This document shows, piece by piece, positions 7,369-14,878 of a stretch of DNA of 15,864 nucleotides. The DNA comes from UBA11222 sp030652895 (GTDB lineage Bacteria > Pseudomonadota > Alphaproteobacteria > UBA11222). The stretch's first letter is position 1. Each line of letters begins with the position of its first letter. The stretch spans positions 1 through 15,864 of the forward strand of contig JBBQCS010000069.1 in assembly GCA_038318895.1 (NCBI GenBank). The letters are read 5' to 3'. The position numbers were made by a program, and so were the translations under genes. Below the pieces are notes generated by a model that saw only the letters and a program-made list of their open reading frames with translations, did no database searches and had not been told where the DNA came from.

Positions 7369-7967
7369 CAATAATCCGCAGGCGCGTTCGCAGGTTTTTC
7401 ACCATGCGGCGGCCAGGACATCACACCTTCTTCCAGCGGCACCTGCAAGGAAAGCAGCGTTTGCGAAATCATCCGCCAATTGCCGATGGATGCAACTATT
7501 TCAAGCTGCGCGGCTTCATTGGGAACATGTTTGACGCATTCTTTCCAGGTCGCATCGGAAATGGCGCCATGCTGTAAAATATCATCGGTGGCCTGCAGAA
7601 CGGCCTTGTCGGCATCTGTCAGAATTTTAGAATTTTTCCAGTCCTTCACCGCCAGAATTACGTCTTCGGGAATGCTCATGCCGACAGCCACCCGCCAATG
7701 CTGGGTCCATTCATAATTGGAGCCGGTGGCCCAGCCCAGCCGCATGATAATCAGTTCGCGCAAGCGCCCATCCAGCTGATTGCCCTTGAACAGCAGCATG
7801 TTCAGCGTATTGCCAATCTCGCGCGCCAGCGGCGGATTTTTGAGCAGAATGCGAAAAATGCTCAGCGGCGCCATCGCCTCTGGAATACCTTCGGCTATGG
7901 CGGCCTTTTTCGCGTCTTCAATGGACAGCATGGCGATACGCGGCTTATGGCCGGACGATGATTTCAT
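7368..7967 (-). CDS. carboxymuconolactone decarboxylase (CMD) family protein
   Basis: A 199-residue, all-helical CMD/AhpD-fold protein. The core is DGRLRELIIMRLGWATGSNYEWTQHWRVAVGMSIPEDVI (about 66-104), the usual position of the active-site helix pair. In AhpD-type members this region carries C-x2-C-x3-H; here the same spacing reads S83-x2-E86-x3-H90, so both redox cysteines are absent and a peroxidase or disulfide role is unlikely. It resembles the many uncharacterised CMD proteins of catabolic clusters, which may act as decarboxylases, lactonases or isomerases. ATG 7967 is preceded by AGGGAGG at good spacing. It is the first gene of the leftward CMD-MaoC unit and is divergent from the MDR dehydrogenase across a 97-bp spacer. 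Confidence 0.88.
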   Translation of the reverse strand: MKSSSGHKPRIAMLSIEDAKKAAIAEGIPEAMAPLSIFRILLKNPPLAREIGNTLNMLLFKGNQLDGRLRELIIMRLGWATGSNYEWTQHWRVAVGMSIPEDVILAVKDWKNSKILTDADKAVLQATDDILQHGAISDATWKECVKHVPNEAAQLEIVASIGNWRMISQTLLSLQVPLEEGVMSWPPHGEKPANAPADY

Positions 7968-8000
7968 TTCTGCCTCCCTGCGGCTTTTCGTTACGTTTGT

Positions 8001-8043
8001 TGTTTGGACTGAAGCCTAATCTATTATAAGCTTCTATCAAACA
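8001..8043. promoter_or_regulatory. gapped inverted repeat and promoter elements in the divergent spacer
   Basis: TGTTTG-gact-GAAGC (8001-8015) is mirrored by GCTTC-tat-CAAACA (8030-8043): 11 paired bases with a one-base difference in the inner gap and a 14-bp centre. The AT-rich centre holds a perfect TATAAT on the minus strand (8028-8023) and TATTAT on the plus strand (8022-8027), the latter 16 bp after TTGTTT. The symmetry around overlapping -10 boxes suggests an operator that controls both the CMD-MaoC and the dehydrogenase-thioesterase transcripts. No regulator gene is adjacent. Confidence 0.45.
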
Positions 8044-8064
8044 GCTAAAAAAAAGGATCAGGGA

Positions 8065-9162
8065 ATGCTTCCGAAAAAATCTCTCGCCATGGTGCAGACC
8101 GCTCCAAAGAAAATCGAGCGCATGGATTTGCCGGTTCCGGAAATCACCGCCGATACCGCCATCATGCGGGTTGAGGCCTGTGGTATTTGCGGCAGCGATT
8201 ACGAACAGTATGAAGGCTTTTTGAACATGCCGATGAACGTGATCCCCGGTCACGAACCGATCGGGTTCATCGAAGCCATTGGCGACAACGCCGCCAAACG
8301 CTGGGGCGTGAATGTCGGCGACCGGGTGGCGGTCGAGACCATGATTTCCTGCCGCTTCTGCCCGCCCTGCCTCGGCGGCAGCTATCATCTGTGCGATAAC
8401 CGGCGCATCTATTCCTATATTCCGATCAGCGATGGTGGCGGCCTGTGGGGCGGCTATGCGGAATATATGTATCTGGATCCCAACACTATCCTGCACAAGC
8501 TGGACAAAACCCTGCCCACCGAACTTGCGGTGATGTTCAATCCGCTGGGTGCGGGCTTCCGCTGGGCGGTGGAAATCCCCCAAACCAAACCAGGCGACAC
8601 GGTGGTCATCATGGGGCCGGGGCAGCGCGGCCTGTCCAGTGTCGCCGCGGTGAAAGCGGCGGGTGCGGCCAAGGTAATCGTCACCGGGCTGGAAGCCGAC
8701 GCCAGGAAAATGGAAATCGCAAAGCTGTTCGGCGCCGATCACACCATTGATGTGCAGAATGAAAAGGCCAAGGAGAAGGTCAAGGAATATACCAACGGCA
8801 AGGGCGCGGACGTGGTGGTCGACGTGTCCGCCTATGCGACCGAACCGGTGACCGACGCCCTGAATTTTGTGCGCCCCGGCGGGACCATCGTGCTGGCCGG
8901 CGTCAAAGGCTACAAGCCGGTGCCCGCGTTCATTTCCGATATCATCGTGATGAAGGAAATCACCATCAAGGGCGCCATGGGCGTGACCTGGTCGGGCTAT
9001 GCCAGCGCCATTGAACTGCTGGAAAAACGCACCGTGCCGTTCGAGAAAATGCACACACATGATTTCGATCTGACCGATGCGGAACTGGCGATCAAAACAC
9101 TGGCGCGCCAGGTGCCCGGCGATGAATCGATCCACACCTGCCTCATCCCCAACATGAAATAG
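8065..9162 (+). CDS. zinc-dependent MDR dehydrogenase (alcohol/threonine dehydrogenase type)
   Basis: A 365-residue medium-chain dehydrogenase/reductase that oxidises a hydroxyl group with NAD(P)+. Catalytic-zinc ligands are C42 in ACGICGSD and H63-E64 in PGHEPIG. Structural zinc is bound by C96, C99, C102 and C110 in SCRFCPPCLGGSYHLC. The Rossmann turn reads GPGQRG (184-189), a normal GxGxxG variant. DGGGLWGGYAEYMYL at 123-137 is typical of the family. The protein is cytosolic. ATG 8065 follows AAGGATCAGGGA. It is divergent from the CMD-MaoC unit, and the next gene starts 13 bp after its stop, so the two form an operon. With a hydratase and a thioesterase nearby, oxidation of a hydroxy intermediate in degradation is plausible; the substrate is not known. 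Confidence 0.92.
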   Translation: MLPKKSLAMVQTAPKKIERMDLPVPEITADTAIMRVEACGICGSDYEQYEGFLNMPMNVIPGHEPIGFIEAIGDNAAKRWGVNVGDRVAVETMISCRFCPPCLGGSYHLCDNRRIYSYIPISDGGGLWGGYAEYMYLDPNTILHKLDKTLPTELAVMFNPLGAGFRWAVEIPQTKPGDTVVIMGPGQRGLSSVAAVKAAGAAKVIVTGLEADARKMEIAKLFGADHTIDVQNEKAKEKVKEYTNGKGADVVVDVSAYATEPVTDALNFVRPGGTIVLAGVKGYKPVPAFISDIIVMKEITIKGAMGVTWSGYASAIELLEKRTVPFEKMHTHDFDLTDAELAIKTLARQVPGDESIHTCLIPNMK

Positions 9163-9175
9163 AAAAGTAATCATT

Positions 9176-10021
9176 ATGGATTTTGTACGTGACTGGGTGG
9201 AGAAGTCACCCTATGCGGCTGCGCTTGGCGTGAAGCTGACCAGCCTGAGTGAAGAGGGCGCGGCATTTTTGTTGCCGTTCAGTGAAAGCAACGCCAATCC
9301 CGGCGGCGCGCTGCATGGCGGCGTGTACGCGTCGCTATCGTCCATCGGCGGGCACACCATGGCGCGCGCCGCATTGGGTGCGGCCAGCGGCCCATGGCAC
9401 ACGATTGGCTTTCAGATCAACTATCTCGCCGCCGCCATCAACGAAGACGTGCTCGGCGAAGCCCGATTGCTGCGCCGGGGCAAGGAATTGTGTTTTGTCG
9501 AGGTGACAACCCATACCAAAGATGGCAAGCCCACCGGCCATGCGACGCTGGCCATGCGCGGGCGCATGGGCTTGCCGCCCGCAGAAATGGTCAAATCCCC
9601 CGTGGACGAAGGCGGTGCGGAAGTCAGCCCCATGGGCAAGATGATGGGTGGCGTCAGCTTTATCGCCGGACGCGGCCTGCAGACCGAATATATGGCGAAC
9701 AGCCGTGCACGGATGACCATGCCGGATATTGAGGCCAATCGCGATCTGAATGGCGGTCACCATGAGGGTGCGGTGCTGGCGCTGCTCGACACCTGCGGCG
9801 CAATGGCCGCCTGGGCCGAGACCGGTCCCGGGCCCTACAAGGCGTCGACCGCCGCCATCCAGGCGCAACTGCACAAGCCCCAGCCAAAGGGCGAACTGAT
9901 TTCCTATTCCCGCGTCGTTAACCGCGACACCGAAATTTTCTGGTCCCATGTGGACGTGGCCGAGAAAACCACCGGCGATCTGGTTGCGCAAGGCACGGTG
10001 CTGTACCGGATTGTACGGTAG
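9176..10021 (+). CDS. double-hotdog PaaI-type thioesterase
   Basis: A 281-residue protein with two hotdog units, about twice the length of a single PaaI thioesterase. The first has NPGGALHGGVYASLSSIGGHTMA (41-63), with the PaaI-type HGG at 47-49. The second has LNGGHHEGAVLALLDTCGAMAAW (191-213), where HHEGA occupies the matching place. Such enzymes cleave acyl-CoA thioesters, releasing the acid and CoA in the cytosol. Both active-site helices look intact, so both domains may bind substrate, though fused hotdogs often keep one working site. It starts 13 bp after the dehydrogenase stop, with only a weak GAAAAG ribosome site, suggesting coupled expression. It ends convergently, 22 bp from the histidine kinase gene. 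It could free a product acid or clear dead-end CoA esters in the catabolic block. Confidence 0.88.
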   Translation: MDFVRDWVEKSPYAAALGVKLTSLSEEGAAFLLPFSESNANPGGALHGGVYASLSSIGGHTMARAALGAASGPWHTIGFQINYLAAAINEDVLGEARLLRRGKELCFVEVTTHTKDGKPTGHATLAMRGRMGLPPAEMVKSPVDEGGAEVSPMGKMMGGVSFIAGRGLQTEYMANSRARMTMPDIEANRDLNGGHHEGAVLALLDTCGAMAAWAETGPGPYKASTAAIQAQLHKPQPKGELISYSRVVNRDTEIFWSHVDVAEKTTGDLVAQGTVLYRIVR

Positions 10022-10050
10022 AAACAGTTAATCTGCAGACAGATCAGTTT
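10022..10050. terminator. weak stem-loop between convergent genes
   Basis: ATCTG (10031-10035) and CAGAT (10040-10044) pair around CAGA, with outer AAAC/GTTT pairing at 10022-10025 and 10047-10050. The stem is short, AT-rich and interrupted, and overlaps the last codons of the kinase gene. It is the only structure seen in the 22-bp gap; a terminator role is doubtful. Confidence 0.25.
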
Positions 10051-12215
10051 CTGGCCGCGACCTTCCGCGTCATCGTTCTGTCCGGCGGAAATTCGACTGT
10101 GATGGTTGTGCCTTTGCCAATCTCGCTGGCCAGGTGAAGCTGGCCGCCGTGCAATTCGGTGAGCATCCGGCTTAATGGCAGGCCGAGCCCGCATCCCTCG
10201 GTTTCGACTCTGGTCAGGGCGCTGCCACGGTCAAAGGGGGTCAGAACCCTGATCCGATCCGCCTCGGACATCCCCGGACCGTTGTCGCTGACCTGGAAGC
10301 AAATGGTTTGTTGTGCGGTCACTTCGGCGGCGAGTGAAATACGGCCGCCGGTTGGTGTAAACTTCACGGCATTGCCGAGAAGATTCATCAATATTTGCTT
10401 GATGTAGCGCTCGTCCGCATATAATTCCGGCATCTGTACCGGCACGTGCGTGGTGATAACATGTCCCGCTTCCACGGCGCGGCCTTCGATAAGACGCCGG
10501 CAGCTTTCGAACAAAACGTTTACGTCAATATCCTTCTCGCGGATCTGCGCCTTGCCCGATTCGATCCGCGATATTTCGAGAATGTCATTGATAATGGCCA
10601 GCAGATGCGTGCCGCTCTCATGGATAGTCTCTACATAATCGAGATATTCCGGCTGTTCAATTTTGCCATGAAGTCCAAGCGTCATCATTTCTGAAAAACC
10701 CAAAATCGCATTCAGGGGTGTGCGCAACTCATGGCTCATATGCGCCAGAAAATCACTTTTCGACCGCGACGATTCTTCGGCGCGCTCTTTTGCCTCTTTC
10801 AACTGACTCTCCGCCAGAACTTCAGCCGTGATATCTCGAACGGTTCCGCGATGGCCCTGAAACCGGCCATTTTCATCATAAACGGGCTTGCCGCTTGCGC
10901 TTAAACTCCAGGCTTTACCATCAAGTTCAATCCGAAAGCGGAGATCACGAAAGGGCGCCTTTGCTGAAAGCCTATGGTCAATTTCTTCCAGTACCGCCTG
11001 ATTTGGCAAGATCTTCTGAAGAGCACGCAGGTTCTGTCCGGCCAGGTCCATCACAGGAATGGATGAAGGGTTGTTATGAGAAATCACGGAAAATTTCCGC
11101 TCAGCATCCAGCTCCCACATCCAGTCTGCCGCCGTTTCCGCAAAGTCTTTCAGGCGTTGCGCGCTCAGCTTCGCTTTGGCTGATTCTGCGTGTAACTGGG
11201 TGACGTCGGCAAGAACCAGGAACCTGTCGCCATCGTCGGTTGGTTGCACTGACAGACGGCATGTTCGCGCGTCCTTTGTTTCCACGATGAAATCATTTTC
11301 CGCCATGCGATACCAAACGAGAAATTCCTCGACCCAGGCGTGTTCCCTGTGCAATGCGGCGGGAACCAGTCCAGCCTTGACCGATGCGCCAATGAGTGAG
11401 GCCAGACTTGCGCCCTGAGGCATCTGAATATCCGGGAACAATGGCGAAGCGGCCCACTTGGCATTGTCCATCACAAGACATTCATTACCATCGAACAGTA
11501 AAATCTCTTCAGAGGTGCGCGTCATCGCCTGCGACAGGCGCCGATGCGCGTCCTGCAGCTTTTCTTGTATGTACTGCTTTTCGATGCCTGCTTCGATCTC
11601 GCGCTTCATACGACGATAGCTGTTGCGGACAAATACACTGAGAAAGCCCAGGTAGATGACAAGCATGCTGGCCATGGCGCCATGCTCTACGCCACCTTCC
11701 AAACAAAGCTTCAGGAGCAAAGGTAGTATCGTGACGGCGACAAAAACGAGGCATATACTGGGCACCGTCGCGAGTGCGCTGACAACGCCTGCCGTCAGGC
11801 CACCGGTCACGAAAATTATTATCAGTTCAGTCTCATGCCGTGCGGGGTCAAAGAAAAACCAGTTACCAAGCCCCCAGGGCGCCGCCACGATGAGAGAAAA
11901 AGCCGCCGCGCGCCAGGCCGTCTTAACACTCACACGCTCAGGTTCCGGCGCGAGACGGTATTTTAGCCAGTGACGAAAGCCAGGAATCGCGGCAATCCAG
12001 AATAACGCCAGCCACATAAACAGGTGGGCGGGTGACACCGTCCCCCAAAGCGCCAGTGCTGTAAGCAAAGACAGCGAAAGGTTTCCGCCCAACATTATGG
12101 GGAGCTGTTTAACGAGCTCCAGCGCCTGATGGACACGGATTTTTTCGGCCACCGGCAAATGGCTGGTTGCGGGATCAAGCTCAAAGGGTAACCAGACCAT
12201 CGGTAGTCTCTGCAT
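10044..12215 (-). CDS. membrane-bound PAS sensor histidine kinase
   Basis: A 723-residue inner-membrane kinase. The N-terminal 200 residues hold about six hydrophobic segments (near 43-58, 64-80, 103-120, 131-150, 154-172 and 181-197). Two PAS-like regions follow: about 228-345, and 353-465 with ADWMWELD and the PAC-like ending GHRGTVRDITAE. A coiled linker (466-486) leads to HisKA: KSDFLAHMSHELRTPLNAILGFSEMM, with phospho-acceptor H495. The ATPase domain has the N-box around N615, DNGPG at 644-648 and GCGLGL at 674-679, so kinase activity is expected. It ends near 723 without a receiver domain. No response regulator is adjacent, so it is an orphan kinase, with a C-terminal half like the PleC/DivJ type. 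The ATG at 12215 lacks a clear ribosome site; ATG 12200 is an alternative. The signal is unknown. Confidence 0.92.
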   Translation of the reverse strand: MQRLPMVWLPFELDPATSHLPVAEKIRVHQALELVKQLPIMLGGNLSLSLLTALALWGTVSPAHLFMWLALFWIAAIPGFRHWLKYRLAPEPERVSVKTAWRAAAFSLIVAAPWGLGNWFFFDPARHETELIIIFVTGGLTAGVVSALATVPSICLVFVAVTILPLLLKLCLEGGVEHGAMASMLVIYLGFLSVFVRNSYRRMKREIEAGIEKQYIQEKLQDAHRRLSQAMTRTSEEILLFDGNECLVMDNAKWAASPLFPDIQMPQGASLASLIGASVKAGLVPAALHREHAWVEEFLVWYRMAENDFIVETKDARTCRLSVQPTDDGDRFLVLADVTQLHAESAKAKLSAQRLKDFAETAADWMWELDAERKFSVISHNNPSSIPVMDLAGQNLRALQKILPNQAVLEEIDHRLSAKAPFRDLRFRIELDGKAWSLSASGKPVYDENGRFQGHRGTVRDITAEVLAESQLKEAKERAEESSRSKSDFLAHMSHELRTPLNAILGFSEMMTLGLHGKIEQPEYLDYVETIHESGTHLLAIINDILEISRIESGKAQIREKDIDVNVLFESCRRLIEGRAVEAGHVITTHVPVQMPELYADERYIKQILMNLLGNAVKFTPTGGRISLAAEVTAQQTICFQVSDNGPGMSEADRIRVLTPFDRGSALTRVETEGCGLGLPLSRMLTELHGGQLHLASEIGKGTTITVEFPPDRTMTRKVAARN

Positions 12216-12268
12216 GTTTTATTGGCGGAAAATACGCACGTACACGATGAGGAACAAATCTCATTAGA

Positions 12269-12297
12269 ATTTTATTACTATCTATCGGCTGGGTAAA
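12269..12297 (-). promoter_or_regulatory. candidate sigma-70-type promoter for the histidine kinase
   Basis: On the minus strand, TTTACC (12297-12292) and TAAAAT (12274-12269) are separated by 17 bp, matching 4/6 and 5/6 of the consensus boxes. The start codon at 12215 would give a leader of roughly 45 nt. The position in the 161-bp gap after the TpsB gene supports separate transcription of the kinase. Confidence 0.4.
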
Positions 12298-12307
12298 TTT
12301 TTAGTTA

Positions 12308-12347
12308 ACGCGGGATAGCATACTGGGTGACACGTGATTACGCGGGA
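12308..12347. repeat. two direct ACGCGGGA boxes upstream of the kinase promoter
   Basis: ACGCGGGA occurs at 12308-12315 and again at 12340-12347, 32 bp apart, which is about three helical turns. Both lie upstream of the candidate promoter at 12269-12297. They could be activator half-sites or chance 8-mers. Confidence 0.25.
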
Positions 12348-12376
12348 ATTGGCCGGTTCTAGCTTTGCCGGGCCGG

Positions 12377-14077
12377 TTACAATGGCGCGGTCAGGCTGAA
12401 AAAGAAGCGCGGGGATTTGCCTTCGGTGCCGCGGGTGGGCACGCTGGTGGTCAGCGGCTTGGCAACCTCGATATAGCCTATGAGCTTGTCGCTGAGGGTA
12501 AAGCGTGCGCCGCCGCCCAGGGACGCCGCAGACTCCTTCCAGGGCCTGGTGGTGTTATCGATATGCCATACCGAACCCAGATCATAAAAAGTGTACAACT
12601 CGCTATAGCGCAGAAAATCACTCTGATAGGGCGTCGTATACTGGCCTTCGGCGCGCACGGAAACGCCGTGATCGCCGGTCAATTGCGAAGGATCATAGGC
12701 GTGGCCAAACGGTACGCCGCCATAACCGAATTCTTCCGATGAAAACAGCTGGGACAGCGCATACTGCCCGTTCATCGCCACCACGGCGCGCAGACGCTGG
12801 GTGACAGCTTGAACGCGCATGACGTTAGCGGTGATTTTCGTGAAATCCTCACGCCCGCCTGGCCGGGTGCGGTTCAGATTGCCGCTGTCGGTAGCGTGCA
12901 GGATATCCAGCCCCTGGCTGACTTCCACGCCGAACAGATTGATCCCGGCAAACCGGTCGGCGAAATCCGCCGATGCCCCGGCGCGGACGACGCGCAGCCG
13001 GTCTTCGGTCAGCAGTGAACTGCGCAGATCGGTGCGTGAATTCTTGGCCGTGAAGCTGCCCTGAAAGGTAAGGTTTTGCCGCCGCGAGCGAATCCACGGA
13101 TGGCTGAGCGAAGCGGTAATGGAGCGGTTCTGTCCTTCGATATCAAACGGCTTCAGGCTGGAGCCTGGGTTTGACCAGCTGATATTTGCCGAAACCCCGG
13201 CCAGTGTGCCTTCGGTTCCCACCGGCTGCACATAGCCAAAATCAAAGAAACGCAATTCATTGGTGTTCTGGGTTACAACGCTTTGCACGCTAATGCGCTC
13301 ATAGTTTCCCAGCAGATTGTTCACCCCGCCCTGCGCGCGAAACTGCACCGGGCCAAGAAATTCGGTGCCGCGATTATCCACGCTGAGCACCGCGTCCCAT
13401 GGGTCTTCACTGACCTGCAGAACCAGATCCGTCGCGCCACGAGTATCAAACGAAGGAACCAGAACCGCCTTGGCGGCGACCCCTGGCAGATCGTTCATCA
13501 GCAAAACATAGCGTTCCAGAACATCATTTCTGAGTGGTGTGGAATCAGTAATTTTTTTCAGATAGGCGTCAAGCAGCTCGTGGTTGCCGGGAAGCTGCCC
13601 TTCGATGGTGGCGCGGCCGATGTGCCCTTCGAACACGACGATCTGTACGATGCCGTTTTCAACCCGTTGGGCGGGCGTTGTGGCCCGCGCCAGCACATAG
13701 CCCGCGTTGCGGTAATGCGCGGTAATCGCGTCCGCTATCCCGTAGACGGTGGCGAGGGAAATTTCCTTGCCCAGATGGGTCTGGTAAAGGCCGTTAAGCT
13801 CGGCATCGGAAAATATCGTATTGCCGGCGAGCGAAATCGCGGAAAGGGTAAAGCGGATTCTTTCCGCCTCTTCGGGCCGCAATTGTTCCGCGCCATCCGG
13901 CAGTAACGGCTCATCCACTGCGCGCGGCAGTTTTGGCGCCTCAAAGCGCTCCTGCAGGCGGCCGGGATCGGCTCCGCCAGGAATATTTGGGGGTGTCGTC
14001 TGGGCAAACGCCGCCGCCGGCGCAAGCTGCGCGGCCAGCATTATCCACACAAAATATCTTGAAAGCGGGTTATGCAT
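12377..14077 (-). CDS. ShlB/FhaC/HecB-type TpsB outer-membrane transporter
   Basis: A 566-residue two-partner-secretion translocator of standard size. A signal peptide ends at AFAQ (about 26). A Pro-rich stretch (27-70) precedes the first POTRA domain (about 76-151; FTLSAISLAGNTIFS to IVQIVVFEGHIG) and the second (about 153-224). The rest is a 16-strand barrel region with many alternating strands, ending FFFSLTAPL. TpsB proteins recognise an exported TpsA protein in the periplasm and pass it through the outer membrane. The loop-6 signature, normally VRGY/F, here reads FGHAYDPSQLTGDHG (457-471), with His459 where Arg is expected. It is the last gene of a three-gene operon, starting 9 bp after the unknown exported protein. 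No TpsA gene is seen in the window. The terminal residue is Leu rather than the usual Phe. Confidence 0.92.
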   Translation of the reverse strand: MHNPLSRYFVWIMLAAQLAPAAAFAQTTPPNIPGGADPGRLQERFEAPKLPRAVDEPLLPDGAEQLRPEEAERIRFTLSAISLAGNTIFSDAELNGLYQTHLGKEISLATVYGIADAITAHYRNAGYVLARATTPAQRVENGIVQIVVFEGHIGRATIEGQLPGNHELLDAYLKKITDSTPLRNDVLERYVLLMNDLPGVAAKAVLVPSFDTRGATDLVLQVSEDPWDAVLSVDNRGTEFLGPVQFRAQGGVNNLLGNYERISVQSVVTQNTNELRFFDFGYVQPVGTEGTLAGVSANISWSNPGSSLKPFDIEGQNRSITASLSHPWIRSRRQNLTFQGSFTAKNSRTDLRSSLLTEDRLRVVRAGASADFADRFAGINLFGVEVSQGLDILHATDSGNLNRTRPGGREDFTKITANVMRVQAVTQRLRAVVAMNGQYALSQLFSSEEFGYGGVPFGHAYDPSQLTGDHGVSVRAEGQYTTPYQSDFLRYSELYTFYDLGSVWHIDNTTRPWKESAASLGGGARFTLSDKLIGYIEVAKPLTTSVPTRGTEGKSPRFFFSLTAPL

Positions 14078-14086
14078 GTGACGCTG

Positions 14087-14833
14087 CTACTTTTTAATGA
14101 AGCTGGAAAAAGCGGGGTCTATCTGAGGCCGCCACTCCTCTCCCCAGCGTTTGAACCTTGACATAACAACTGTTTTGCGCGGTTCCTTTGCCACAGCCTC
14201 GGCCGTCCAATCCTGAAACCGCCAGAATTTAACGTCTTTAGGGGCCTTGACAATCAGATCGGGGGGCCAACCATAGGAAGCCTGCAATAAAGCATCCGCA
14301 TTGGCCCGATGGAAGCGCACACCGATGGACACAAGTGAGAGGAACAGGCCGCGGTCTTTGGCTAACGCCAAAAGCGCCTTTTGCCGCTCCGACGCCTCAT
14401 CGGGGGCCAGAGTTTCGGCATGAACATGCCAGCAGTCCTGCGCGCCACCTATCTGGTTCTGGACCGTTTCACTATAAAAATAGTGTTGCTGGGCGCACTG
14501 CTCATAAGGCTTGAAGCCAGCACCGGTTTTTGAACGGGACACCCGGAAATACGCCATTTGCCTGACGGTTTTGCCACCGATCAACACCAGGCCCAATTTG
14601 GATGTGCGGGACTTCGCATCTCCATCTTCAACAGCGTAATAGGCGGTCCATTCACCGGCCGGCAGCGGCACGGTCATTCCACCAAGCTGAACTGCGCCAC
14701 GAACTGTCTGACCCGCTTCCAAAGCGAAAGCCGGAGCACCGGGCGCCCCAAGCAGCAGAACCAGCGCAAGCAAAGCGCCAAAACCCAACCGCATTATTCC
14801 GGACGGCACCTGCCCGCGAGCATCTACATCCAT
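14087..14833 (-). CDS. unknown exported protein of the FecR-TpsB operon
   Basis: I do not recognise this 248-residue protein. It has an N-terminal signal or anchor segment (LGFGALLALVLLLGAPGAPAFA, about 16-37) with likely cleavage after AFA, so it should be periplasmic or beyond. The mature part has two cysteines (C113 and C134), which could form a disulfide, several Trp- and Tyr-rich segments (EWTAYY 61-66, FWRFQDW 203-209, RWGEEW 229-234) and a Lys/Arg-rich C-terminus. The ATG at 14833 is preferred because AAGGGG stands 5 nt upstream; the ATG at 14872 has no such site. It lies 45 bp after the FecR gene and 9 bp before the TpsB gene, so it probably takes part in the same export process as a partner or cargo. 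Confidence 0.7.
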   Translation of the reverse strand: MDVDARGQVPSGIMRLGFGALLALVLLLGAPGAPAFALEAGQTVRGAVQLGGMTVPLPAGEWTAYYAVEDGDAKSRTSKLGLVLIGGKTVRQMAYFRVSRSKTGAGFKPYEQCAQQHYFYSETVQNQIGGAQDCWHVHAETLAPDEASERQKALLALAKDRGLFLSLVSIGVRFHRANADALLQASYGWPPDLIVKAPKDVKFWRFQDWTAEAVAKEPRKTVVMSRFKRWGEEWRPQIDPAFSSFIKK

Positions 14834-14838
14834 TGTAT

Positions 14839-14844
14839 CCCCTT
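14839..14844 (-). promoter_or_regulatory. ribosome binding site deciding the start at 14833
   Basis: AAGGGG on the minus strand sits 5 nt before the ATG at 14833. No similar sequence precedes the longer-frame ATG at 14872, so the shorter protein with the signal peptide nearer its N-terminus is favoured. Confidence 0.6.
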
Positions 14845-14878
14845 GTCCCGCAATCTTATTCCGCGAACGCATAACCCA

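Noticed and set aside
6554..7534. Open frame of 326 codons on the plus strand
   Set aside because: It is a shadow of the MaoC gene and part of the CMD gene, both of which have clear motifs and ribosome sites on the minus strand.
8454..8684. Possible small protein on the minus strand inside the dehydrogenase
   Set aside because: No ribosome site, no conserved motif, and it sits opposite an intact catalytic domain.
7945..9174. Open frame of 409 codons on the minus strand
   Set aside because: It is antisense to the zinc dehydrogenase, whose zinc and cofactor motifs are all intact; the reverse product is His-rich with no domain.
9335..9991. Open frame of 218 codons on the minus strand
   Set aside because: It is antisense to the double-hotdog thioesterase and has no features of its own.
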